Under the pieces are notes generated by a model. The model was not told the DNA's origin, made no database searches, and saw only the letters and a program-made list of their open reading frames with translations. A stretch of 64,000 nucleotides of DNA from Lepeophtheirus salmonis (Eukaryota; Arthropoda; Copepoda; Siphonostomatoida; Caligidae), in the NCBI RefSeq assembly GCF_016086655.4, contig NC_052140.2, positions 13,392,001 to 13,456,000 on the forward strand, in the 5' to 3' direction. The position numbers were made by a program, and so were the translations under genes. Positions 31,842-42,545 of the stretch are shown here, piece after piece; the first letter of the stretch is position 1; each line of letters starts with the position of its first letter.

Positions 31842-32923
31842 ATGAGTAGTGTTGATCACAGAAATTCGTCGGATTTAGAGATTCAAATCAAATATGGTCT
31901 CCGTGCAAAGTCAATTCAACGTCGTATTGAAGTAGAGTCAAAAGTTCGTGCACCAAAACCTGAAAAAAGGACTCCAAAACCTCGTTCACGACCCCCTCCC
32001 CTCTCTAAATATCGGAGAAAAACAGCCAATGCACGTGAAAGGGATCGGATGCGAGAGATCAATGATGCATTTGAGGCTCTTCAAAAGGCCATACCCGGAA
32101 TGGAGGTCAAAAAGGAGGAGAAGTGCACCAAGCTAAACACTCTTAAATTAGCCATGAACTACATCAAGGTAAAAAATGCAAAAAAATGACTTCAAACAAC
32201 GACAATAATAATGTATTTTAGCAAGTTCTTTAACTCCATCACGAGTTTAGTTTTTCGGGGTTTTGAAGGTTTTTTTTTTAAAACTACAAAAGGAAGTTTG
32301 TTTGTTTAATTGTATTCTCTTTTTTATATTTTCAAACACAAGTTTAAGTTTTTGGGGTCTTTGGAGGGTTTTTGAGGGTTTGTTGTAAAACGATGTTTGT
32401 TTGTATAATTGTCTTCCGTCTTCAAAATTTTCAATTGTTGCTATTGTTTTTGGAAATTTTGAGGATTTTTTATTGAAAAAGGAAGTTTGTTCGTTTAATG
32501 GTCTTCCTTCTTCTAAATTATTAATCTCAAGTTTAGTTTTTTTGGGTTTAAAATGATTTTTTTTTGTAAAAGGGATTTTGTTTGTTTGCTGTTTGGCGTC
32601 ATTGGCAATGATTTGATCCTTTGCAGGCTCTCAGCGACCTCTTGGTTTGTACAACCCCAACATCCTCATCCTCTAACTCCCCCTCGCCGTCCTCTGACTC
32701 ATCACGGAGTAGTGAAGAGCCCAGCTCGCCCTCGAACAGTGTTTCATCCTTATCTTCCTCACCCTTAAGAGACGTACTCTTTTCGGGCAAAACTTCAGAC
32801 TATCTAGAGGACTCCTTCTCATTGGATGATCTCCCTTCCCTTCCAGACTCTTTTGAGCTGCTCCTAACAGAGGAAGACTTTTCACTCTCCACAGTCATGG
32901 ATGAACCTAGTCTCTATCGTTGA
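31842..32923 (+). CDS. bHLH transcription factor, Delilah/Taxi-like
   Basis: Two exons, 31842-32168 and 32627-32923, joined at phase 0 (AAG|GTAAAA ... TTTGCAG|GCT), give 207 residues. Residues 58-116 form the bHLH: basic region RRKTANARERDRMREIN with the E-box-contacting Glu at 66, helix 1 DAFEALQKAIP, a loop with KKEEKCTKL, and helix 2 NTLKLAMNYIK-ALSDLL. The intron splits helix 2. The ANARERxRMREIN and KCTKLNTLKLAM pattern is closest, from memory, to arthropod Delilah (tendon/muscle-attachment and wing development). NeuroD/neurogenin-like families share ALS(E/D)xL and remain possible. Before the bHLH is a Lys/Arg/Pro-rich segment (36-57); after it a Ser/Pro-rich stretch (about 118-157) and an acidic Leu-rich tail (about 168-205) typical of activation domains. 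ATG 31842 is chosen for its A at -3; an in-frame TTG at 31788 would add 18 residues. Nuclear, DNA-binding dimer by family. Confidence 0.88.
32240..32600 (+). repeat. Degenerate tandem array inside the bHLH intron
   Basis: The 458-bp intron (32169-32626) is made largely of about four diverged units of 90-99 bp. Each contains a (C)AAGTTTAGTTTTTNGGG-type part followed by GRAGTTTGTTTGTTTAATTG. The second part starts near 32293, 32392, 32482 and 32573. The G/T-only bias on the + strand is striking. The last unit runs into the 3' splice site. Confidence 0.65.
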
Positions 32924-35410
32924 GAAGAGATGGACAAAGGATGAGTGAGAGAGTTATGAACATATAAGTTTAAACACAAAAGACTTATATTTTTTTAATC
33001 AAGACTGCCTCAAAACACACTTTTTGACGAAAAAAAATATTGTTAAATATATACTATTATTCTCTTGTTCAATACTTTTCAAAAAATATTATTATATACT
33101 TGCATAAACATAAGACTCAGTCAGGCCTTGAAATCCCTTACTTCGCCCTCCTATTTGCCATTAAATGTTCTGTGCCATGCTTTTTTTTACATATCAAATC
33201 ATATAGAAAAATTTACTTTTTATAGATTACAACTTAAATTATATACAAATCATTTCTACATAATATATATTAAACATTCTTATCTATAATAATTATATAA
33301 TTCTTACAAGGAGCCAATGGATGTTGTTTTGGGCCCTATTACAGTTTTTTATTAGTGTTTGACATATTTTTTGTATGCGTGTCTTAAAATGAATTGTAAT
33401 TTCGCTTTGTTATGTTGGATTTATCAAATCACCTTTGAGAGATGATTATAAATTATAAAATTATTTTTTACTTAATTTTTATAAGGAAAAATATATCTAT
33501 TCAAAAATCCCATAAATCAAAAAATAATTGATTCCATTAAATGTCACAAAAATTCAATACAAAGCTGTCAATGTTGGTTGGTTGAATTTGAATTATTTCT
33601 TGTGAAGGATTTGTGAACTATCTAGAACAATTATTCGGTAATGCCAATTGTATAGTTGGAAAAATTGACTGATAATACATGTCAACTGGTTTCAGACATT
33701 TTAGCCTATTTCTTTTAGGAGGTGAGAGGGTTGCAGAATACAATTTTTGTACCACTAACCAAAAAAATATACTTATTTTAATTTTTCACTTCTTTTCCTT
33801 AATTCTTTATTTGTGAAATATAATTTGTTAATAATAAACAACTGAGTTAAGGCAGTGTCTTTCGAGAGAAAAGGTAGCAAAAAAAATAGGTTTTTTCTAT
33901 ACAAAAGTCATCACTTCATTAAAATAACAAATTTCTGATTAAAAAAACACTTTTATGGAACTTGATCTATCTTAATCAATTTGAAGTTAAAGGCCTCTTT
34001 TGACAACCTGCAATTGGTTCATATTACTCCCATACTTATTGTAATATGGACCATCAAAAACCAGTATAAATGTCATTAAATTGGTGTAATTTTTTTATTT
34101 AGCAACTAATTATATAGTAGTAAATAATCTGTACTATTTGATTTATAAAACGACTGAGAGAGTACATATCTTGTAGGCAACAAGTGTTCTTTGGCTTCAT
34201 ATAGGCTACAACTTCTTCTTTGCAAAGTTTCACAAATCTATTTCAAAGTTAAAAGTTGTACCAGTTCTTGACGCGACTCCTACGAATTAAGGATTTGGAA
34301 ACCTTATGAAAGCGAGATAAAATTTAACTTGCAAAAAGCAAGCTATTACCAATGACATGCCGTAATAGGCAAACACACAATTCCCCATATGTATAAAATA
34401 AGGTTATTACAGAAAAATTGGTCTCTACCAAGCTACTTAACAGACAAAAGACTAAATGTTTCGATGTAAGCACATAAAAAAAGCTTCTTTCAGGTCTTTA
34501 GGTATGAACTAGTGAATAAATTTGAATTGAAAAAGCAATCACCAAAGAGATGTCCCATCTAGCCTCAATTGCTGAGTGCGTCTAAGATTGTGAAAGGGGA
34601 GACACTTTTTGATATTTGTTGAAACTGTCTTGCCAAGTAGTGGTGGGTACGAAATATTAAATTGAAAATTATGGCAAGCCCGATTATACGATGGTCTAAT
34701 CCTTTATTTCTATTAACTTTGAGACCTATCCCTAAAAACAGTTTTGTCACTTTTAGTTTGTTTCGTTTGCCAACGTATTCATATTCTTGGGATACAATAT
34801 TTGGGAAAAAATCTAAACTTATTTATTTCACTAGCTTATGAATGAAAAGTCATTTATTAGGCTCTACACTGGTCAATAATTTAGATCTATAATAATTTAT
34901 GAACATGTTGCCAATTCATCTTGTTTGAAAACTTGTTGGCTTTTGTTTTACTTGATTGAAAAGGCTTACTTGAGAGAGACAAAATTATGTGAATAAAAAG
35001 GATTTAAGTTATAAGGTATATATTAATCAATTCAATCCTGGTTTAGTAATGATAGCAAGATGACAGTTTAAAAAATAATATATAGTTTTTATGAAAGACA
35101 CACTTTGCAAGTTTTGATAATGAATAAATCTTATTTTGGACTTTTTGCTTAATCTAAAGATCAGGGAAACAAGCTTTGCTCATACTAAATGCATTCATTA
35201 ATCTAAGTGTAAGTTCTCTGTGTATTACTCTGGCTTCAATTTGTTTTCCATTCCTTTTTTTTGTTTGGGCGGCTTATCATTTTCAGAAAAAACACATAAA
35301 AGTAACAGTAACCTAATTACCTTCTAAAAAAACAACCAATCAAACATTCAAAACAATCAACATACTCATATTTAAAACAAAATTAGTGTTTAAATGCCGA
35401 AATAAATTAT
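32924..35410. other. 3' flank of the bHLH gene and intergenic DNA
   Basis: The probable 3' UTR starts here. ATTAAA signals occur near 33160 and 33269, and a canonical AATAAA at 33833. The rest is AT-rich. Frames such as 34565-34750(-) and 33040-33289(+) have no motif, splice-site or composition support. No repeat family was recognised. Confidence 0.45.
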
Positions 35411-36144
35411 TTACTTTTCCAAAATCAGTTTATCATTGAAAATAGACGAGTAATCCTCAATAAAACTTTCATCAATAGCTTTTGGTTTCTTATCAATCGG
35501 TAAAGGTCTATAAATAGTAAAACTAAACTGCAGTATAATAATATTGGCTCTCATTAAGTCAACAAAAAGTAGCTATCCCCCTTATCAACAATTCCCAAAT
35601 ACATATATTATAAGACTCATTCTTACATTTTGTGAATAAGGATATTCAGGAACAAATGAATATAATTTTTTTCCTTCTCCTTCCTTGCCTACAAATATTT
35701 GTACCATTCTTTTCCATCCATTTATTTGTAAGCAGCGAATTTTTAATTAGCTTATAATTTACCCAACATGTGTAATGGGAAATTAGAGGGCTTTGACAAA
35801 ATACCCTTGGCACATTTGTATTCTATAATTATAAAATTTTTGGATAAGCCTCAAACCAGTCGAGGTAGGTGGAGTTATGTCGTTTGTGATCCTTTCTTTC
35901 CTAATACTTTTTAGTGAATGATAAAATGTATTCATTCGCCTTTCACGCCAAACCAACAACGCATTTTTTCGATCCCTTCCTTTACTTCTGATTGCATCAA
36001 ATAAAATAATACTAAGAACTTTCTCTGATGCAGATATAGGATATTTTGCTAAATATTTTGGTTTTCCAATTTCTATCCTATATATTAGCCCTTGTCTAAT
36101 CCTAAATCCTACAGAGTTATTTTGGTTCTTTCCCCTCTTGTTTC
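35411..36144 (-). CDS. Unrecognised two-exon gene, 3' part
   Basis: The upstream exon 36144-35805 (340 bp) follows a strong acceptor (CCTTTTCTCCTACTAAAG) and stays open for 112 codons. It is basic and mixed in composition, with IRQGLIYRIEIGKPKYLAKY, KNALLVWRERRMNTFYHSLK and ITNDITPPTSTGLRLIQKFY. It ends at CAAGG|GTATTT with two leftover bases. The last exon 35507-35411 follows GTTTTACTATTTATAG, supplies the one base needed, and encodes PLPIDKKPKAIDESFIEDYS followed by SIFNDKLILEK and TAA. Phase agreement, two good acceptors and a frame longer than chance readily gives all support a real gene of at least 144 residues. No signal peptide or membrane segment is seen. The 5' exons are unknown. An alternative acceptor at 36225 (TTTTTGATCCTAG) would extend the same frame by 26 codons. 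Family not recognised. Confidence 0.55.
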
Positions 36145-37014
36145 CTTTAGTAGGAGAAAAGGTTGCAATTTTACAATAAAAGTAACAACTTGATGTAAAG
36201 AAAGTATTCCTTCTATCATACAACTAGGATCAAAAATTAAATATATACCTTTTTATTGTTATTTTAGGTAGTACCATTGAATGTCTCATGTAGTTAGTTA
36301 GTAGTAGTAGAGTAATCGGTCAGTTTACATCATGGGAATTTCTGCAAGATCTCCAACCTTGAAGGAAAAAAACAACCATATTAATATAGGTATATATTTT
36401 TTAATGTAAAATTTTTGCAAATCCACAAATGAGGTATATTTTTATATTATTACTATTGATTATTATATTCGTATTTTATATAGAATTTATAACCAATATC
36501 TTTGTACATAACTTCAAGGTCGATTCAATTAGGTATTTCGTTATAATTATATATAACATAATTTTTTAGGTCATTCTATGATATCAGTAGCAAGAGAGAA
36601 AATAATGCATAATAGATTTGTAAAAATAATGAAAAATTGTAATGTTAATTCAAATACTTTAATCTCAATATGTTTAAGGTTTTACGAGCAGGCTAATAAT
36701 ACTCCTTATAAAATTTATAATATTTGTTTTTTTAAAATGAATGTTCAAAAAAAAAAAAAAAAAAAATCAAGATGTAAGGATTAATAAATTAACAAAGTTA
36801 TGTATATAAAAATTGTTTTCATCTGTGTTTTAATTTTTGCTTGCTTTGACAAAATAAAATAAAAATCTGAAATATTGTGTCAAAAATATCAAATTGTATG
36901 TCAACTTTTTCAAATATTGTGGAATTTTTTATTACATAAAAAAGTCCTTTAAAATATATTTTAAAAATATAATGTCACCTATATATTAAAAAAATCTGAG
37001 CTACAAAGTAACTA
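36145..37014. other. AT-rich stretch
   Basis: A very good minus-strand acceptor (GTTTTTTTCCTTCAAG, ending 36358) precedes a ten-codon open segment, VGDLAEIPMM, ending in TAA, but it is too short to call. A run of about 19 A lies at 36749-36767. Confidence 0.35.
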
Positions 37015-37206
37015 AACGCGGCTGTTTGCGAAAAAAGATTTCCCTGAGTACGGAAAATGTATTATTGCTTTAGATTTTGGTCCATCCAAAGATGAACAAA
37101 CATCGATAGACAATTTAACAACTGAAATCCCAATATATGTGAGGGTCCATTTCCAGGACAATGGGTCATGTACGGTGATGAATAAAACAGGATTTGCTGG
37201 TATGTA
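37015..37206. CDS. Candidate exon, strand uncertain
   Basis: On the + strand 63 codons are open, including PEYGKCIIALDFGPSKDEQT and IPIYVRVHFQDNGSCTVMNK, ending at a consensus donor GCTG|GTATGT (37199). On the minus strand the same boundary is a consensus acceptor (TTATTTCTACATACCAG), and a 59-codon frame with FITVHDPLSWKWTLTYIGIS runs to TAG. The + reading has better protein-like composition but no upstream acceptor; the minus reading is a complete terminal exon. I cannot decide between them. Confidence 0.28.
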
Positions 37207-37254
37207 GAAATAAAATAAACAGAAAATGACCCTGGCAATCATGACAATTTGAAT

Positions 37255-37480
37255 AATATCTGGAAGGAGAGCAGCTTAGCTGTCAAGCTTCTAGAATTTA
37301 TTCAAGAAAATAAATTAACACAAATCCCACATCGTTTATAGCAAGAACGTACATTCTGTAATTATTAAGATATCGATCTTCAATTCTTCTCCTAGTTCAA
37401 CAGGGAGCTACAATCATAACTCACGAGCAACACTTCATTGTCTTTCAGGAAAACAAACACATGTAATTGATTTATACTTA
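37255..37480 (+). repeat. RepA interspersed repeat
   Basis: It begins TCTGGAAGGAGAGCAGCTTA and continues with RepA blocks such as CAACAGGGAGCTACAATCAT and TTGTCTTTCAGGAAAACAAA, starting about 50 bp after the candidate exon. Confidence 0.5.
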
Positions 37481-38274
37481 GATGTTAGCTTTTGAAAATT
37501 AAAAATCTGTTCAAATTTCCAATTAGAAAAGAAACTGCTCCCGCATTTTAGCACCTTAGGAAGGATGAGTACACAAAAATCTTCAAATTTTCATGCTTCC
37601 TGAGTTTCCTCAGGATATGAAGAAGATTCGTATACAAAGTTTTTTTTTATTCCAGAGAAAACTTCATTTTCCCCCTAAGGCAAAAGTTTGATGTCAAATT
37701 TTTAATATTATTTTAAAGATGCAGTGGTTTTTTGTAGTCATATGTTTAAATAATAAGTAAATAAAAAAATGAAAATTTCCTGTGAAAATGTGCAATATCA
37801 ATCTAATTTTTCTAATCAAAAATATACTTTATAATAAATGTCAAAAAATCAAATTAAATTGTCCATTTTTTTTTGTTTTGAAAAAAAAACGTTACTATAT
37901 ATTTTTTCCAAAAAATGTCACATTTTGTATTCATACAAAAAAAAGTCATTTAAAATTTCCACTAAAAAAAATAATATTTTGAAGCTCAATATTCTTTCTC
38001 AAGTTGTATATTGCAGGGACCATACAACTGTGGGTGGCAAAAGCATATAGGCTAAAGAAGAAATAGCAGATATAATCTTATATTTTATATTTTAAGTTAT
38101 TGATTCTATTGGATAAGAAATACAACTGAAAAAAAGAAAAATACTGAGACTCTCAATGATATCAGACAGGATCGACGATTCGGTTTTTATTAAATCAGAG
38201 TTTGCAACTGGAAGTCAGACCTTAAATAGTTATATCTATACATAGAGTTGATATAATTGTAAGGGAAAACAGAG
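37481..38274. other. AT-rich non-coding stretch
   Basis: The Lys/Phe-rich frames at 37782-38050 are typical chance frames of A/T homopolymer DNA. Nothing else is seen. Confidence 0.4.
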
Positions 38275-38710
38275 CCCGAGAAGAAGGCAGGAGCGAGATA
38301 TATGGTACCACTGAATTAAGACCCTTGTACATATCAGCTTCCTTTAATATTTTTTAATGTACCTTTAATTGGTTAGATGGAGTTGCACTGATTAAGTATA
38401 AGTAAACATTATAGTATTACAATTACTCCATCTAACCTTGGAATATTTCACTGAGCGCATGGGCGCAAATGCACATCGAATTCAAGAGAATAGCTTCTCC
38501 CGAGCGCATTGTCCATGAGCTACGGCGATTCCATTTGATATCTTTATACTTTTTTTAATCAATTTACACGAAAAATAGGCAATCATTATTGTTTAAGAGG
38601 GAGATGTTAATACACCCACGACCTATTAAATAATGAACAAAAAAGAAGAAAGAGCACACGCAACAACCGTTTTTCCTTTTTTAATCGCAATACCTAGTTT
38701 TTTCTTAAAA
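38275..38710 (+). repeat. RepB copy split by a SINE-1 insertion
   Basis: The left part (GAAGGCAGGAGCGAGATATA, ACTGAATTAAGACCCTTGTA) ends near 38345. The right part (AATTTACACGAAAAATAGGC, AAGAAAGAGCACACGCAACA) starts near 38555. Other RepB copies (38975-39305, 47120-47440) have the same two parts without a SINE between them. Confidence 0.55.
38350..38535 (-). repeat. tRNA-derived SINE-1, full copy nested in RepB
   Basis: The reverse complement reads GCCGTAGCTCATGGACAATG (A-box-like), CTCTTGAATTC (B-box-like), a spacer, and a tail with AGATGGAGTAATTGTAATAC ... GTGCAACTCCATCTAACC. Both tail arms of the inverted repeat (TTAGATGGAGT / ACTCCATCTAA) are intact here, making this the best copy. Confidence 0.65.
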
Positions 38711-38974
38711 ATAGATCCCCTCTTTTATTATGAGTAATTTTGCACAAAATTTATCGTTAAAAATTCTTTTATTTCTATCAATGGAGTATCTTTCATTTCT
38801 TCCAAGTCTCAACTAATTTTATGACTATAAATATGAGTCCTTTTCAAATGGACTCCTTCATTTTTATAAACATTTCATTTATTTATTTCCTGCCTATTCT
38901 TCATTTTTTTAAAGGTTCCTTTCATTGGTGCAATGGAGTTGCACAGTTTCATTAGAGATGTGGGGTTGTAAGAG

Positions 38975-39305
38975 TTTGAATTGAAGGCAGGAGCCTAGAC
39001 ATATATTATTTATTAAACAACACCTATGTCCATATCAACTGCGGGGAAAAAATTAATACAATAAAGAAGATAACCTTATTCATTCCAAATAGTGTTAGTG
39101 CAGGAAATATTTCCATTTTATACTGAAATGCATATATATTTATTTTATTATACATTTTTAAAACAATTTACACCGACGATAGGCAAGAATGATTACTCCA
39201 GAAGGAGAAGTTAACACCAGGGCGACCTCTTAATAGTGAGTAAAACGAAGAAAGAGCAACTGCAACGCCCTGTTTTTCCTCTCCTAATGCCTAAACTTGG
39301 GATTT
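38975..39305 (+). repeat. RepB copy
   Basis: It carries GAAGGCAGGAGCCTAGACAT, TTAAACAACACCTATGTCCA and, after an AT-rich middle, ACCGACGATAGGCAAGAATG and AAGAAAGAGCAACTGCAACG in RepB order. It lies only 265 bp after the previous copy and in the same orientation, so a local duplication is possible. Confidence 0.55.
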
Positions 39306-40139
39306 ACATCACAAAAAGGACAACTTTAGTTGTAGAAGATAAGGAACGATATATGGCTGTACTCATTATTTTTGTAGGCAAATAAATTTGGATTAAAATG
39401 GACAATGTGGTCATTGTTTCGTCACTTATTAGATAGCTTGGTCTACAAAAATTCATAGTCACGGTCTTGTTTACTCAAAAGGCAATTATTCGCCAGAAAG
39501 TACAAATAAGGAACAACTATGAACGTTTAATCATTTAGCACGTTACACCAATAAATTTCCCTTAATATTTAAACCATTATTTGCAACATATTATCAAATA
39601 TTATTTGATTTTTTGGGGGAATATGACCCTTATAAAAAAAGTATTCTACAGATATGAATGTTAGTTATAAAAAATCCTCAAGGATTTTTCTTCTTTTTTT
39701 ATTTTACTAATGATAATTGCAACGTATCAGACATGCAATTACGCAGAAGATAAAATATATTTTTTTTATTAATCACCGACTTTTTTTTGCATAAATAAAA
39801 ATTTATTTGGGTTGTTCACAACTTAAGCATTTTTATTTAAATAATATGGTGCGTAGAATAACAAGCAATTAAAAAAATATATGATACCCTTCGCTCAAGT
39901 TTTATAAGAAAAACGGAAACTATGCGTCTGATTCCCGGTTATGCCTTACAATGTAAAATATATTTCTCCTTTTTTTTGTCCCCTTCGTCTTACTTCTTCT
40001 GCGTGTAATTCATGGTAGAGATATTGAATTACAAGTTTTTCATTTGTGCAACTGCAAATTTTATTGCAAAAATAATAGTTATAATAAAAACCTCTCAGGT
40101 TGACTACTCGTACTAGTTAGTCCACTTTATATTATTCTG
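39306..40139. other. AT-rich non-coding stretch
   Basis: I see no gene or repeat family here. Confidence 0.4.
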
Positions 40140-40690
40140 TGTAAGGGGGCTCTAGCCCTCCACAAATTAACCTATTTTTGATTTTTACAAGAAAATTTAA
40201 TATTTCAAAAATTTAAGACAGGAATTTTTTTTTATAGCTGTGAATTTTTCATTTTATTTCCCAATAAATGTAATTTTTTGTGAACAGATGTGAATTTTTT
40301 TTAAATTTAATACATTATATTTGATGTTAGTAATTTTTTTCTGAAAAATTAATTCTGTGTAAATATGTGAAGATTTTTTAATATTTAAAATTTTTTGCAA
40401 CAAAAAAATTAATTTTTATAAAAAATTTAATTTTGAAATTCATTATAAAAAATTTAATTTTGAAATTCATTATAAAAATTTAATTATTTGCGAATATATA
40501 ACTATTATAAAAAAAAATAAACTATGAAATTTAAGTTATGAAATTTTTTTCTAAAAAAATCAATTTTTCAAATTTTTTTCGAATATATCTAATTTTTTAT
40601 ATGTTTTTTTCAGAAAAAAAAACCAATTACCAAGGCCCTACCCTCTTCAAAAAATATATAATCCCGCAGCCGCCTCTATGTAGTCAGCTT
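40140..40690. repeat. RepC-type element with heads at both ends
   Basis: The left end GGGGGCTCTAGCCCTCCACA and the right end, whose reverse complement is GAGGCGGCTGCGGGATTATA, are both RepC head-like and face each other. Between them are about 450 bp of extremely AT-rich DNA with TTTTTTGTGAACAGATGTGA, as in the 16670 copy. Either one element with inverted ends or two head-to-head copies. Confidence 0.4.
40416..40487 (+). repeat. Tandem repeat, 27-bp unit, about 2.6 copies
   Basis: The unit TTATAAAAAATTTAATTTTG plus AAATTCA occurs identically at 40416-40442 and 40443-40469, with a partial third copy after it. It lies inside the AT-rich body of RepC. Confidence 0.85.
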
Positions 40691-41044
40691 TAATGATGAG
40701 GGGAAAAAACTATTCTAAAAATAAGATACAAAAAATTTCATCCTAAAGAAAGGTGATTGATAAATATAACTAAAAGTTTGACTCGAAAAAAGGAAAATAT
40801 TTAAAAACAAAAAATGAAATTAATCTATGACCTAGGTACCATTCAAGCTAAAATATAATTAAGTCAATACAACTTGAAGGACTGGCTAAAACATATTCTT
40901 TTCTTGTATAAAAGAGCATTTAAATAATTCTTATCAATTAGAGGTGTTTCGTCATAAGTGTGCATTGTTTTTAATGACCTAGTAGAACTACTGCAAGTAC
41001 CGGTTGAACCTCAGTATTTTATATAATTACTAGTTAGAGTCGAT

Positions 41045-41453
41045 GGAAGAATTTTTCTGAATCTCGAAGGAAATGTGATACTTCAACAAGATGGTGCAAC
41101 GACACATACAGCAAAGATTAAACATTCCTTAAAGAGATAAACATTATGTTCTAGCTGAAAACAATGTGACCTCCATACAAGGCAGATGCCAACTCGCTCG
41201 ACCTTTATTTCTAGCCGGATTTCAAGACTAGAGCTCTCAAGGCTTCTGTTGATGAGAATTGGAACTCCATGGGTTCCAATGAGATAAATTACCACCTTTC
41301 GGTGCATCCAATTAATTATCAATGTGGATGGAGTCTACATTGAAGAATAGAAATGGCAACACATGTGCCAAATTCTGTACAAAGTTAAGTTAAGTTTCGA
41401 AAATGTAACTTGTTAAAGTTCAAGATTCAATATTTTCAATTACCCACCCTGTA
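41045..41453 (+). pseudogene. Mar-2 transposase, 3' part
   Basis: The + strand has NVILQQDGATTHTAKIKHSL (second catalytic Asp intact, about 41075-41130). After frame changes come MWPPYKADANSLDLYF and ALKASVDENWNSMGSNEI. It ends in CCCACCCTGTAT at about 41445-41456, the Mar-2 right TIR. The 5' half is missing. The 79-codon minus-strand frame is antisense. Confidence 0.7.
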
Positions 41454-41459
41454 TGATCC

Positions 41460-41985
41460 GTATAAATCTTTATTCTAGAACTCTGATGACGTTCATAAGA
41501 TAAACTGAATAGTTATATTTATTTAATTCTTAAAAAATATTAAAAGAGGCCTTCATTTTCGTTCTTTGATCAAGTATTTTGTGTTGGATATGCCCTAATG
41601 ATGTCATTATTTCGGATATATGCAACTAGATACAATGTACGTATTTAATACATATTTTTTTTATTCTCTATGTTCCTAATTATAACAATAATTCCTGCCC
41701 ACACATCTTATTAATAGATGTGTAGATATGTATATGACGTCATAGTTCCTTCAATTATTGGTATGTACATACATACAGTGCTTTAAGAATGTGTATATTT
41801 TTGTTTTTGTTTTTTGAATTGAATGTGAAATGATTAATAAATAGTGAACTATTTTTGTGATTCCCGAGAAATTATTTCCGATTTTGTTAATCCGCGAATA
41901 GGGAGGACGGGGAATAGTTGTGACACGTATTGTTTTAGACTCAATTACTTGGATATAATTTGAGTTTGAGGCCCCAAATTTGAAC
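41460..41985. other. AT-rich non-coding stretch
   Basis: No supported gene. The 78-codon minus-strand frame at 41751-41987 has no recognised motif and runs up to the edge of the next element. Confidence 0.4.
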
Positions 41986-41989
41986 ACAA

Positions 41990-42545
41990 TTGAGGGTGAG
42001 GACTCAAAAATTAGAATCCATTTGGGGGACGTCTAGCCTCAGTTATAAAAGGTTGACAATTTTTTTTACTTGGCGACATTCAAAAGACCTGTCAAAAAGC
42101 TTAAATTTGAGGTTTGTTTTGTGTTTTTGAGATCAAAAAGTTTACGAGCAAGGAACAAAACGATTGAGGGTGTATGCCTCTGTCTGTGCAAAAGTTGACC
42201 TCCGACAATTCGATCTTCACAGTGGACGCTGTTCTAAATAGGAAAAAGGATCGGTTCTTGTCAAAATCAAGAGAGCATGTCGAGAGAACCTGCTTGGTGC
42301 GTCTTGGGGGGCAAGACGAACACGAATTCTCAACCCAATGTCGATCCCCGGATGGCTGTAATCACGAAGGAGTGGAACAACTTGTCTTTAGACTTCACAA
42401 AGGCCAGTTGTGCTTCTGTTCGTCCTCGTATTGAAGCCATCATTCAGGCTGGAGGGGGACATATTGGATAAAAAATGTAGAATATTACTGAATTAATCAC
42501 TTTTGCTTCAAAAGTTTTCTAATTTTTGAGTCCTCACACTGTATA
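41990..42545 (+). mobile_element. Mar-3 internally deleted element
   Basis: TIRs: GAGGGTGAGGACTCAAAAAT near 41991 and TTTTTGAGTCCTCACACTGT near 42523-42542. The 5' leader (GCCTCAGTTATAAAA) is shared with the minus-strand copy at 48121-48603. The coding remnant 42174-42470 keeps the first catalytic segment SIFTVDAVLNRKKDR, then a deletion and frameshift, then KEWNNLSLDFTKASCASVRP and a RIEAIIQAGGGHIG C-terminus. The second Asp and SPDLNP blocks are deleted, so the element is non-autonomous. Confidence 0.75.

Noticed and set aside
32599..32885. Minus-strand and alternative-frame ORFs over bHLH exon 2
   Set aside because: They are shadows of the Ser/Asp/Glu-rich coding exon.
36325..36357. Ten-codon terminal exon VGDLAEIPMM after a strong minus-strand acceptor
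   Set aside because: Too short to call, and its phase does not connect with the 36144 exon.
37782..38050. Two overlapping + frames of 66 and 70 codons
   Set aside because: They are Lys/Phe/Ile strings produced by A and T homopolymers.
40416..40487. CRISPR-like array
   Set aside because: The units are contiguous without spacers; it is a simple tandem repeat in AT-rich DNA.
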